DNA of 64,000 bases from Rhodobacterales bacterium HKCCE2091 (lineage in GTDB: Bacteria; Pseudomonadota; Alphaproteobacteria; Rhodobacterales; Rhodobacteraceae). Shown here piece after piece: positions 57,474 through 64,000 of this stretch. The stretch is taken from the NCBI GenBank assembly GCA_015689685.1, contig WVSL01000003.1, positions 62,001 through 126,000 of the forward strand. Direction: 5' to 3'. Position numbers and translations under genes: made by a program. The stretch's first letter is position 1. Every line of letters begins with the position of its first letter. The notes under the pieces were generated by a model. It made no database searches, was not told where the DNA came from, and saw nothing but the letters and a program-made list of their open reading frames with translations.

Positions 57474-58502
57474 ATGACCCACTCCATCGCAATTCTCGGC
57501 GCCTCCGGTTACACCGGGGCGGAACTCGTCCGGCTGATCGCCACCCATCCCGGCCTGTCGATCACGGCCATGACCGGCGAACGCAAGGCGGGCCAGCCGA
57601 TGGCCTCGGTGTTCCCGTTCCTGCGCCATCTCGACCTGCCGGACCTGTGCCGGATCGACGAGGTCAATTTCTCCGCCGTCGATCTCGCCTTCTGCGCGCT
57701 GCCGCACGGCACCTCGGCCAGCGTCATCAAGGACTTGCCGCACGATCTGAAGATCGTCGACCTGAGCGCCGATTTCCGGCTGAAGGATCCGGCGGTCTAC
57801 AAGCGGTGGTACGGCAAGGACCACGAGGCGCCCGAGATGCTCGGCAGCGCCGTCTACGGCCTGACCGAGTTCTACCGCGAGGAAATCCGCGCGACCCGCT
57901 TCGTCGCCGGCACCGGCTGCAACGCCGCTACCGGGCAATACGCGGTGCGGCCGCTCTTGTCGGCGGGTCTGATCGACCCCGACGAGATCGTCATCAACCT
58001 AATCACCGGGGTGTCCGGCGCGGGCCGGTCGCTGAAGGAGAACCTGCTGCACGCCGAGCTGTCGGAGGGTGCGAACGCCTACGCCATCGGCGGTACGCAC
58101 CGGCACCTGGGCGAGTTCGACCAGGAATTTTCCGCCATCGTGGGCCGAAAGGTCGAGGTGCAATTCACGCCGCACCTCGCGCCGATGAACCGGGGCATCC
58201 TCGCCACCGTCTACGTTCGCGGCGACGCGCAGGCGATCCACGCGGAATTCGAACGGGTCTACGCCGAAGAGCCCTTCATCGAGGTGCTGCCGTTCGGGCA
58301 GGCGCCGTCGACCCATGACGTGCGCGGTTCGAACTTCGTCCATGTCGGCGTCGCGGCCGACCGGCGCGAGGGCAGGGCGCAGGTCTTCGCCACGCTCGAC
58401 AACCTGACCAAGGGCTCGTCCGGGCAGGCGTTGCAGAACGCGAACCTGATGCTTGGCCTGCCGGAGACCGAGGGGCTGATGCTGGCGCCCCTGTTTCCCT
58501 AG
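57474..58502 (+). CDS. argC: N-acetyl-gamma-glutamyl-phosphate reductase
   Basis: NADPH-dependent enzyme of 342 residues in arginine biosynthesis. [16 protein letters not shown] near residue 6 binds the dinucleotide, the catalytic Cys lies in [14 protein letters not shown] near residue 149, and [14 protein letters not shown] near residue 236 is typical of the family. GCGAGGGCCTC is the ribosome site. Complete and of normal length. Confidence 0.96.
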   Translation: MTHSIAILGASGYTGAELVRLIATHPGLSITAMTGERKAGQPMASVFPFLRHLDLPDLCRIDEVNFSAVDLAFCALPHGTSASVIKDLPHDLKIVDLSADFRLKDPAVYKRWYGKDHEAPEMLGSAVYGLTEFYREEIRATRFVAGTGCNAATGQYAVRPLLSAGLIDPDEIVINLITGVSGAGRSLKENLLHAELSEGANAYAIGGTHRHLGEFDQEFSAIVGRKVEVQFTPHLAPMNRGILATVYVRGDAQAIHAEFERVYAEEPFIEVLPFGQAPSTHDVRGSNFVHVGVAADRREGRAQVFATLDNLTKGSSGQALQNANLMLGLPETEGLMLAPLFP

Positions 58503-58528
58503 GCGCGGCGTTTCGGAGGGAGGAGAAG

Positions 58529-58981
58529 ATGCGGGGACTGAAGAAGCGGCGGCGGATCCAGATCGTGGTGGCGGCGGCGATCCTGCTGGCGGGCTCGGCG
58601 GTGCTGATCGGCTACGGGTTCCGCGAGGGCATCAACTTCTTCCGCACGCCATCCGACGTGGCCGAGACGCCGCCGCCCTCGACCGAGGTGTTCCGCATCG
58701 GCGGGCTGGTGGAGGAAGGCAGCCTCGTGCGCGGGCAGGGCGAGACCGTCACCTTTCGCGTGACCGACGGCGGCGCGAGCGTGCCGGTCGCCTTCACCGG
58801 GGTGCTGCCGGACCTGTTCGGCGAGGGCGAGGGCATGGTCGGCACCGGCCGTCTGGTCGACGGCGTGTTCGAGGCGACCGAGATCCTCGCCCGCCACGAC
58901 GAGACCTACATGCCCGCCGAGGTGATCGAGGCGTTGCAGGAACAGGGCGTCTACGTCGACCCGGACGCGCCCGAGAGCTGA
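58529..58981 (+). CDS. ccmE: Cytochrome c-type biogenesis heme chaperone
   Basis: A 150-residue membrane-anchored periplasmic protein that holds heme covalently before transfer to apocytochrome c. One N-terminal membrane segment (near residues 10-30, after KKRRRIQ) and the OB-fold domain are present. The heme-binding His is in ARHDETYMP near residue 123. GAGGGAGGAGAAG is the ribosome site. The usual following gene ccmF is absent; instead the muramidase-holin cassette follows. Confidence 0.94.
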   Translation: MRGLKKRRRIQIVVAAAILLAGSAVLIGYGFREGINFFRTPSDVAETPPPSTEVFRIGGLVEEGSLVRGQGETVTFRVTDGGASVPVAFTGVLPDLFGEGEGMVGTGRLVDGVFEATEILARHDETYMPAEVIEALQEQGVYVDPDAPES

Positions 58982-59016
58982 CGCGCCGCGGGCAGCGTCC
59001 GCGCCCCGGGCGGATT

Positions 59017-59031
59017 TTAGCGGTATTTTAG
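59017..59031. promoter_or_regulatory. Degenerate CtrA-like box TTAG-N7-TTAG
   Basis: TTAG (59017-59020) and TTAG (59028-59031) are separated by exactly seven bases, the spacing of the CtrA consensus TTAA-N7-TTAA with one change per half-site. It is the only AT-rich tract in the muramidase upstream region, 57 bases before the start codon at 59088. Confidence 0.45.
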
Positions 59032-59043
59032 GGGTTTCCTGCG

Positions 59044-59068
59044 CAGGTTCCACGTCATCTGGAACCTG
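59044..59068 (+). promoter_or_regulatory. Hairpin in the muramidase 5' leader
   Basis: CAGGTTCCA (59044-59052), loop CGTCATC and TGGAACCTG (59060-59068) form a perfect 9-bp stem about 10 bases before the ribosome site. It could control lysis-gene translation or be a dyad operator. Confidence 0.45.
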
Positions 59069-59087
59069 GAGCATGGAGGGCGGAACC

Positions 59088-59699
59088 ATGCTGTCGGTTC
59101 TGCAGATCGCCAACGACATCGTGGCCCGTGAGGGCGGCTTCGTGAACGACCCCGACGATCCCGGCGGGGCGACCAATCACGGCGTGACGATCGGGACGAT
59201 GCGCCGGCTCGGGCTCGACCTCGACCGGGACGGCGACGTGGACGTGGCCGATGTCAGGGCGCTCGACCGCGATGGCGCGGTGAAGATCTTCGTCGATCAC
59301 TACTTCCACGAACCCCGGATCGACCTGTTGCCCGAGGCGCTGCAGGCCTCGGTCTTCGACATGTACGTCAACGCGGGGTCGAACGCGGTGGTGATCCTGC
59401 AGCGGCTGTTGCGCGACATGGGGCTGGAGATCGCGGTCGACGGCATCATCGGCCCGCAGACCGCTGCCGCGGCCTCGGCGGCGGCGCGCTCGGCGCCGGG
59501 CCAGATCGCCGACGCCTATGGGATCGCGCGGCGGAACTACTACTACCGCCTGGCCGACCTGCGGCCGCGCAGCCGGAAATACGCCCGCCGCCGCGACGGC
59601 GGAAAGGGCGGCTGGATCGTCCGGGCGGAGGAATTCATCTCTCCGAAATACCACCTGAGCGACGCCGACCACCGGGCGAGGTGCGCGAAATGGGGCTGA
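59088..59699 (+). CDS. Holin-associated N-acetylmuramidase (glycosyl hydrolase 108 family)
   Basis: Peptidoglycan-degrading endolysin of 203 residues. The catalytic motif EGGFVNDPDDPGGATNHGVT lies near residue 14 with the catalytic Glu; a putative calcium-binding DLDRDGDVDVADV follows near residue 45; the C-terminal half contains the family's peptidoglycan-binding segment (DGIIGPQTAAAA). The ATG at 59088 follows GGAGGGCGG; ATG 59073 is in frame but less likely. It overlaps the holin gene by 10 bases. The pair resembles the lysis genes needed for gene transfer agent release in Rhodobacter. Confidence 0.9.
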   Translation: MLSVLQIANDIVAREGGFVNDPDDPGGATNHGVTIGTMRRLGLDLDRDGDVDVADVRALDRDGAVKIFVDHYFHEPRIDLLPEALQASVFDMYVNAGSNAVVILQRLLRDMGLEIAVDGIIGPQTAAAASAAARSAPGQIADAYGIARRNYYYRLADLRPRSRKYARRRDGGKGGWIVRAEEFISPKYHLSDADHRARCAKWG

Positions 59700-60202
59700 T
59701 CGAGCGGGTCATCGGCGGCTCCGACGCGACGCGGAGCCTGGGCGAAAGCGTCGGCGGCGTGGCCGAGGTCTTCACCCCGAACGCCACCCGCCGGATGGAA
59801 TTGTCGGCGGAGATCCGGAAGGCCGCGATGGCGGCGCTGGCCAGCGAGTACGAATACGAACGCGCGGGGCCGTTCGACCGGGTCGTGAACGCGCTCAACC
59901 GGCTGCCGCGGCCGCTGCTCGCCTTCGGCACGCTCGGGCTGTTCGTGTTCGCGATGGTCGACCCGGCCGCCTTCACCCGGCGGATGGCGGGGCTGGAACA
60001 TGTGCCGGAACCGCTCTGGTGGCTGCTCGGCGCGATCGTCAGCTTCTACTTCGGCGCGCGGGAACTGAACTACTGGCGCGAGGGCGGGCGCGGCTCGCGC
60101 CGGTTGCCGTGGCTGGCCGCTGTCCTCGGCCGCGAGGACGCGCGGGAGCCGGAGACGGGGGAGAACGCCGCGATCTCGGCCTGGCGGAACGGGATGAGGT
60201 AG
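59690..60202 (+). CDS. Holin (3TM Pfam type)
   Basis: A 170-residue protein with a soluble helical N-terminal half (RRMELSAEIRKAAMAALASEYEYE) and two or three hydrophobic segments (near residues 72-95 and 108-125). The layout is that of the Holin_3TM family often paired with muramidases in Rhodobacterales. GTG 59681 is an in-frame alternative start. It would permeabilise the inner membrane so that the muramidase reaches the peptidoglycan. Confidence 0.85.
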   Translation: MGLIERVIGGSDATRSLGESVGGVAEVFTPNATRRMELSAEIRKAAMAALASEYEYERAGPFDRVVNALNRLPRPLLAFGTLGLFVFAMVDPAAFTRRMAGLEHVPEPLWWLLGAIVSFYFGARELNYWREGGRGSRRLPWLAAVLGREDAREPETGENAAISAWRNGMR

Positions 60203-60209
60203 GGGCAGG

Positions 60210-60436
60210 GCTCTCGGACCCGGCACGGAGCCGCGCGTCGGCAGGCCGCGGTGCGGCGATCCCCTGGTTCGGCTGCGGCGGTCTATTACTCGACCCAAGA
60301 GGAGCCTGAAGCGAGGCTTCCGCTTCAGCAGATGGCCGCGCCGGGGGCGGTCCGGCCCCTCTCGGCAGATTTCGCGTTGCGAACTCACTTGCCGGGAACG
60401 GATTCGCGGCGGCCTCGGGCCTTTGTCCCGACCGGG
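60210..60436 (-). repeat. Dispersed intergenic repeat (about 200 bp), copy B
   Basis: Read on the minus strand the blocks ACAAAGGCC-GGCCGCCGCG, CCGCAGCCGAACC, GGATCGCCG, CCGCGGCC and GCGCGGCTC appear in the same order as at 38651-38840. A perfect 8-bp hairpin CTGAAGCG-AGGCTTC-CGCTTCAG lies inside (60305-60327). No gene is supported in this 262-base gap. Confidence 0.6.
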
Positions 60437-60464
60437 GTCGCAAGCAGTGATCGGGTGAATACCT

Positions 60465-62873
60465 CTACCCCCGCATCCTCTCCCCCTCGGGGTCGAACAG
60501 CGGCGCGGACAGGATTCGCGCCGTCCTGCGTTCCCCCAGGAGTTCCACCGCCCACGGCCCCTCCGATCCCGCCAGTTCGCGCGGGACATAGCCGAGGGCG
60601 ACGGAGGTTTCGGACGCGTGGGCGTAGCCGCCGGAGGTGACGAAACCGACCGCCTTGCCGTCATGCAGGATCGGTTCGTTCCCGATCACGTCCGCGTCGT
60701 CGGTGTCGACCGCGAAGCCGACCAGCCGCACCGTGCCGCCGCGTCGGTTCGCGAGCGCCGCCGTCTTGCCGATGAAATCCGCGTCCTTGCCGTAGGCGAC
60801 GAAGCGCGACAGGCCGCATTCCTCGGGGCCGTAGAGCGGGCGGTATTCCTTCGCCCAACCGCCAAAGCCCTTTTCCAGCCGCAGCGCGTTCAGGGCGCGG
60901 AGACCGAAGGGGGTAATGCCGAGGTCGGCGCCAGCCTCCCACAGCCTCTCGAAGACGTGGCGCTGGTATTCCGGCCGCATCCAGATCTCGTAGCCGAGAT
61001 CGCCGGTGAAGCTGAGCCGCGCGACGATGGCGGGGGCCAGGCCCACGTCCATCCGCGCGACCGACATGAAGGGGAAGGCATCGAGATCCTCGGCCACGAC
61101 GCGGGACAGGAGCGCGCGGGCGTTCGGGCCGGAGATGGCGAGCCCGCAGAGGTTCAGGCCGACGACCTCGAAATCGACGCCGGTCTCGGGTAGGTGGGCT
61201 TCGAACCAGCGGGCGTAGAACACCTCCGCCGCGCCGGATCCGAACAGGAGGAACTCGTCACCCGGCAGGCAGGCCACGGTCAGGTCGCCCTGCACCTTGC
61301 CGTCCGCCTTCAGCATGGGCGCGAGCGCCATGCGGCCGGGCGCGGGGATCCGGCAGGCGAGCATGGTATCGAGCCAACCGCGCGCGCCGGGGCCGGTGAC
61401 ACGGAACTTGGAATAGCCGGAGACCTCCATGATGCCGATGCCGTCGCGCACCGCGCGGGCCTCGGCGCCGACGAAGGGGAAATCGGTGGAGCGGCGCCAG
61501 GAAAACGCGTCCTCGGTACCGTCGGTTGAGAACCAGAGCGGCACTTCCAGCCCCCAGGAATCCCCCATCCGCGCGCCGAGCGAGAGCCAGCGGTCATGAA
61601 GCGGCGTGGTCTTGAGCGGGCGGGCGGCGGTCAGTTCCTCGTTCGGGAAGCGGATCGAGAAGCGGCGGGAATAGTTCTCGCGCACCTTGGGGTTGGTGTA
61701 GGCGAGCGTGGCCCAGTCGCCGTAGCGGGCCACGTCCATCGCCCAGACGTCGAAACCGGGATCGCCCTCGGTCATCCAGTTCGCGAGCGCGAGGCCGACG
61801 CCGCCGCCCTGGCTGAACCCCGCCATCACGCCGCAGGCCGACCAGAACCCGGGCAGGCCGCGAACTGGGCCGACGAGCGGGTTGCCGTCGGGGGCGAAGG
61901 TGAAGGGGCCGTTGATGATCTGCTTGATGCCCGCGGTCTCGAAGGCCGGGAAATGGCGGAACCCGACCTCGAGCGAAGGCGCGATGCGGTCGATGTCGGG
62001 TTGCAGGAGTTCATGGCCGAAGTCCCACGGCGTTTCGCGCGGCGACCAGGGCACGCCCGCGCGCTCGTAGGTGCCCATCAGCATCCCGCCGCGTTCTTGC
62101 CGCAGGTAGAGCTCGCCGTCGAAATCGACCGCGTGGATCACTTCCTTGCCGGTCGTGGCGTTGATCTCCGCGACCTCGGGCATGTCCTCGGTGATGAGGT
62201 ACATGTGCTCCATCGCCAGAACCGGCAGCTCGATCCCGACCATGCGGCCGACTTCCCGCGCCCAGAGCCCGCCGGCGTTGACGACGTGCTCGCAGGCGAC
62301 GGGGCCCTTCTCCGTCTCGACGATCCAGCCGAGCGGGTCGCGGCGGATACCGGTGACGGGGCGGTGCGTCTCGATCCGGGCGCCGAGCTTGCGGGCGGAT
62401 TTCGCGTAGGCATGGGTGACGCCGGACGGGTCGAGGTGCCCGTCGACCACGGTCTTCAGCGCGCCGACGAACTGGCCGGGATCGAGCAGCGGCATCAGGT
62501 CGTGCGCCTCGGCCGGGGTGATGACCTCGGTCTCGATGCCATTGAGACGGCCCGCCGCCGACATGGATTTCAGCCAGTCGAACCGCGCCTCGGTCGAGGC
62601 CAGCATGACGCCGCCGGTCATGTGGAAACCGGTGGCCTGGCCCGACATCTCCTCGATCTCGCGGTAGAGGTTGATGGTGTATTTCTGGAGCTTGGCCACG
62701 TTCGGATCGCCGTTCACGGTGTGGCAGCCGCCCGCCGCGTGCCAGGTGGAGCCGGACGTCAGCTCCGACCGTTCGATCAGCAGCGCGTCCGTCCAGCCCG
62801 CGCGGGCGAGGTGGTAGAGCACCGAGCACCCCACCACGCCGCCGCCGATCACCACCACCCGTGCCTGTTCCAT
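60465..62873 (-). CDS. FAD-dependent oxidoreductase / aminomethyltransferase fusion (dimethylglycine/sarcosine dehydrogenase-like)
   Basis: An 802-residue two-part enzyme. Residues 1-400 are a DAO-type FAD domain: VVVIGGGVVGCSVLYHLARAG near residue 6, and SGSTWHAAGG near residue 41, where the His is the usual site of covalent flavin. Residues 420-800 are a GcvT-type tetrahydrofolate domain (MEVSGYSKFRVTGPGA, FTGDLGYEIWM, LRLEKGFGGWAKEYRPLYG). Such enzymes oxidatively demethylate dimethylglycine, sarcosine or related methylamines derived from glycine betaine. The exact substrate is not fixed by the sequence. It stands alone. Confidence 0.92.
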   Translation of the reverse strand: MEQARVVVIGGGVVGCSVLYHLARAGWTDALLIERSELTSGSTWHAAGGCHTVNGDPNVAKLQKYTINLYREIEEMSGQATGFHMTGGVMLASTEARFDWLKSMSAAGRLNGIETEVITPAEAHDLMPLLDPGQFVGALKTVVDGHLDPSGVTHAYAKSARKLGARIETHRPVTGIRRDPLGWIVETEKGPVACEHVVNAGGLWAREVGRMVGIELPVLAMEHMYLITEDMPEVAEINATTGKEVIHAVDFDGELYLRQERGGMLMGTYERAGVPWSPRETPWDFGHELLQPDIDRIAPSLEVGFRHFPAFETAGIKQIINGPFTFAPDGNPLVGPVRGLPGFWSACGVMAGFSQGGGVGLALANWMTEGDPGFDVWAMDVARYGDWATLAYTNPKVRENYSRRFSIRFPNEELTAARPLKTTPLHDRWLSLGARMGDSWGLEVPLWFSTDGTEDAFSWRRSTDFPFVGAEARAVRDGIGIMEVSGYSKFRVTGPGARGWLDTMLACRIPAPGRMALAPMLKADGKVQGDLTVACLPGDEFLLFGSGAAEVFYARWFEAHLPETGVDFEVVGLNLCGLAISGPNARALLSRVVAEDLDAFPFMSVARMDVGLAPAIVARLSFTGDLGYEIWMRPEYQRHVFERLWEAGADLGITPFGLRALNALRLEKGFGGWAKEYRPLYGPEECGLSRFVAYGKDADFIGKTAALANRRGGTVRLVGFAVDTDDADVIGNEPILHDGKAVGFVTSGGYAHASETSVALGYVPRELAGSEGPWAVELLGERRTARILSAPLFDPEGERMRG

Positions 62874-63223
62874 TGCCGACCGTCTCCCGTTGCGTCGGGG
62901 CCGAGACTAGGGGCGCTGGCGCGGGGCGGATGGTCCGGGGGCGACGGATCCGGCGGCCCCGGTGGCGCGAACGGACAAGTCGCGCGGCGGTGACGTTAAC
63001 CCCCGGTTAACCCGGGGCATGAGACAAGACGGACGGTCCAGGAGGGTCCGATGCCGACACCGCCGCCAGCAGGAGCCGACCGGGCACGTCCCGCATTCCC
63101 GCCGGCGACGCGCGGTTGCCGCCGACCCCGGCCCCGTGCCGTCCCGGCCAGCCCGTCCCTTTCCCCACCCCGGCAGCATCGCCGTCCGCGCCCCGCTGCG
63201 CGGGCGGCGGCACCCGGGACGGG
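62874..63223. other. 350-base region with CtrA box and short leader frame
   Basis: It separates the flavoprotein gene from the histidine-kinase-like gene. It holds a canonical CtrA site (62996-63010) and a 58-codon frame 63051-63227 that starts with ATG behind CAGGAGGG and ends on the kinase GTG. The frame used by the kinase is also open from 63023 onward with high third-position GC but without a start codon before TTG 63116. Confidence 0.5.
62996..63010. promoter_or_regulatory. Canonical CtrA-binding site TTAA-N7-TTAA
   Basis: TTAA (62996-62999) and TTAA (63007-63010) are exactly seven bases apart within GTTAACCCCCGGTTAAC, a perfect match to the CtrA consensus. It lies 41-55 bases before the ATG with strong ribosome site at 63051 and about 120 bases from the divergent flavoprotein start. 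Confidence 0.75.
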
Positions 63224-63895
63224 GTGAGCGCCGGTCCGGGGATCGAGAGCTTCGCCGGACGTTTCCTGCACGACCTCGCCGCCGCCAGCCGCGCCCTGCG
63301 CGCGTTGCGCGGCTTCGTCGCCGAGGACCTGGCCGATGCCGGGGTTCCCCTGCCGCCCGACACCGCGCGGATGCTGCGGCTGATGGGCGAGCGGGCGGCG
63401 ACGCTGGAGGCTCTGGTGGCCGGGGTGACGGAGTACCGCGCGGTCGGCACGGAAAGCCCCGCGCTGGTGGAGCCGCGCGAGGTGCTCGCCTCCGTCATGG
63501 CCGCGCCGGGCCTGTCCGGGGCGCGGGTGGAGGCCGACGTCCATCCCGCGACCCTGCGCATCCCCCGCGCCGATCTCGCGCGGCTGTTCCGCGTCCCGCT
63601 GGAGAACGCGGTGCGGTTCCATCCGGACCGCACGCCACGCGTGACCCTGCGGGCCGGGCCGGACGGGCAGGGCGGGTGGCGGATGACGGTCGATGACGAC
63701 GGCCCCGGCATCGCCCCGGAACACCGGGCGAAGGCGATGGAACCGCTCGGCCGGCTGACAGCAGCCGGGGGTGGCGGCTCCGGCATGGGCCTGGCGATCC
63801 TCGCCCGCGCCGCCGCCTGCCACGGCGGCGCGGCGACGCTCGGCGCGTCGTCCACGGGCGGGTTGCGCGTGGAGGTGGTCCTGCCGCTGACTTGA
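63224..63895 (+). CDS. Histidine kinase-like ATPase domain protein
   Basis: A protein of about 223 residues from GTG 63224. A helical dimerisation-like segment with FLHDLAAASRALRALRGF (H-box-like His near residue 14) is followed by an HATPase_c domain with N-box PLENAVRFHP, G1 DDDGPGIAPEHR and G2 GGGSGMGLAI. There is no sensor domain or membrane segment. It could be a soluble kinase or phosphotransferase in the CtrA network. The start is uncertain: GTG overlaps the end of a 58-codon frame, and an upstream TTG (63116) or a frameshift from ATG 63051 is possible. Confidence 0.8.
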   Translation: MSAGPGIESFAGRFLHDLAAASRALRALRGFVAEDLADAGVPLPPDTARMLRLMGERAATLEALVAGVTEYRAVGTESPALVEPREVLASVMAAPGLSGARVEADVHPATLRIPRADLARLFRVPLENAVRFHPDRTPRVTLRAGPDGQGGWRMTVDDDGPGIAPEHRAKAMEPLGRLTAAGGGGSGMGLAILARAAACHGGAATLGASSTGGLRVEVVLPLT

Positions 63896-63901
63896 CAGAC
63901 C

Positions 63902-63947
63902 CATACCCTGATGGCTATGGATGCAATCATATAACCAAACGGGTATG
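63902..63947. promoter_or_regulatory. Inverted repeat CATACCC-N32-GGGTATG before ArsR-type gene
   Basis: CATACCC (63902-63908) and GGGTATG (63941-63947) bracket an AT-rich stretch immediately before the regulator start. It could be the self-operator or a promoter dyad. Confidence 0.35.
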
Positions 63948-63949
63948 AA

Positions 63950-64000
63950 ATGGCCGCCGACCCCCGCACCGCGATCTTCAAGTCCCTGTCCGACCCGACC
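63950..64000 (+). CDS. ArsR-type transcriptional regulator, 3' truncated by window edge
   Basis: Only 17 codons are visible from ATG 63950. The sequence MAADPRTAIFKSLSDPT matches the typical N-terminal helix of ArsR/SmtB winged-helix regulators (F..LSDPTR). The preceding AT-rich tract fits a promoter. The remainder lies outside the window, so metal-binding residues cannot be checked. Confidence 0.7.
   Translation, partial: MAADPRTAIFKSLSDPT

Noticed and set aside
59088-60202. Prophage remnant
   Set aside because: Muramidase and holin lie between argC/ccmE and metabolic genes with no integrase, capsid or att-like repeats; a GTA-type lysis pair fits better.
1-64000. tRNA or rRNA genes, insertion sequences, toxin-antitoxin or phage-defence systems
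   Set aside because: No cloverleaf, rRNA segment, transposase motif or recognised defence gene was found by reading both strands; the CCA-ended structure at 40438 belongs to tmRNA.

Overview
The window reads as a chromosomal segment of a high-GC marine alphaproteobacterium of the order Rhodobacterales (Roseobacter-like). Independent pointers are a circularly permuted two-piece tmRNA beside sspB, the fumC-DUF4169-ribbon-helix-helix block, a dmdA-acuI pair for dimethylsulfoniopropionate (DMSP) breakdown, VPLPA-CTERM proteins, a muramidase/holin pair of the type that releases gene transfer agents, and two CtrA-like sites. Gene density is about 90 percent and most neighbours overlap by 1 to 11 bases. 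The genus cannot be fixed from the sequence.

Layout. 1-3.1 kb: 3' part of an RND efflux pump gene. 3.0-32.6 kb: a roughly 30-kb catabolic island with four SDR dehydrogenases, two paralogous cytochromes P450 plus a 2Fe-2S ferredoxin, ThuA-like, NIPSNAP and SnoaL-like proteins, two amidohydrolases, a Rieske oxygenase, an old-yellow-enzyme reductase, a complete Liv-type ABC importer, a complete TRAP importer, four acyl-CoA dehydrogenases arranged as two long/short pairs, an enoyl-CoA hydratase, an acyl-CoA ligase, an alpha-methylacyl-CoA racemase-like enzyme, and MarR and IclR regulators. Together they look like import, ring or chain oxidation, CoA activation and beta-oxidation of an unidentified hydrophobic, probably methyl-branched or alicyclic compound. 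Four AT-rich promoter islands in the island share an ATTGT/TCGAT motif, the likely operators of the MarR protein.

32.7-40.5 kb: TusA-like protein, CcdA-like protein, a membrane-anchored hydrolase-like protein coupled to a third P450, then a minus-strand housekeeping block: phasin-like protein, RHH protein, DUF4169, fumC, a phospholipid methyltransferase, sspB and ssrA (tmRNA). 40.6-44.0 kb: two tandem paralogous RTX calcium-binding proteins. 44.2-51.3 kb: an exported protein, an orphan polyamine-type binding protein, membrane proteins and an overlapping DUF2182-DUF1326-DinB-dmdA-acuI operon.

51.5-64 kb: flavin reductase, agmatinase, a lipid acyltransferase with murI, two VPLPA-CTERM exported paralogues, argC, ccmE, the muramidase-holin cassette preceded by a degenerate CtrA box, a dimethylglycine/sarcosine dehydrogenase-like flavoprotein, a histidine-kinase-like ATPase gene behind a canonical CtrA box, and the start of an ArsR-type regulator. 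Two families of intergenic repeats are visible: a GC-rich hairpin element (three copies) and an approximately 200-bp element (two copies). No tRNA, rRNA, CRISPR array, transposase or recognisable defence island was seen.
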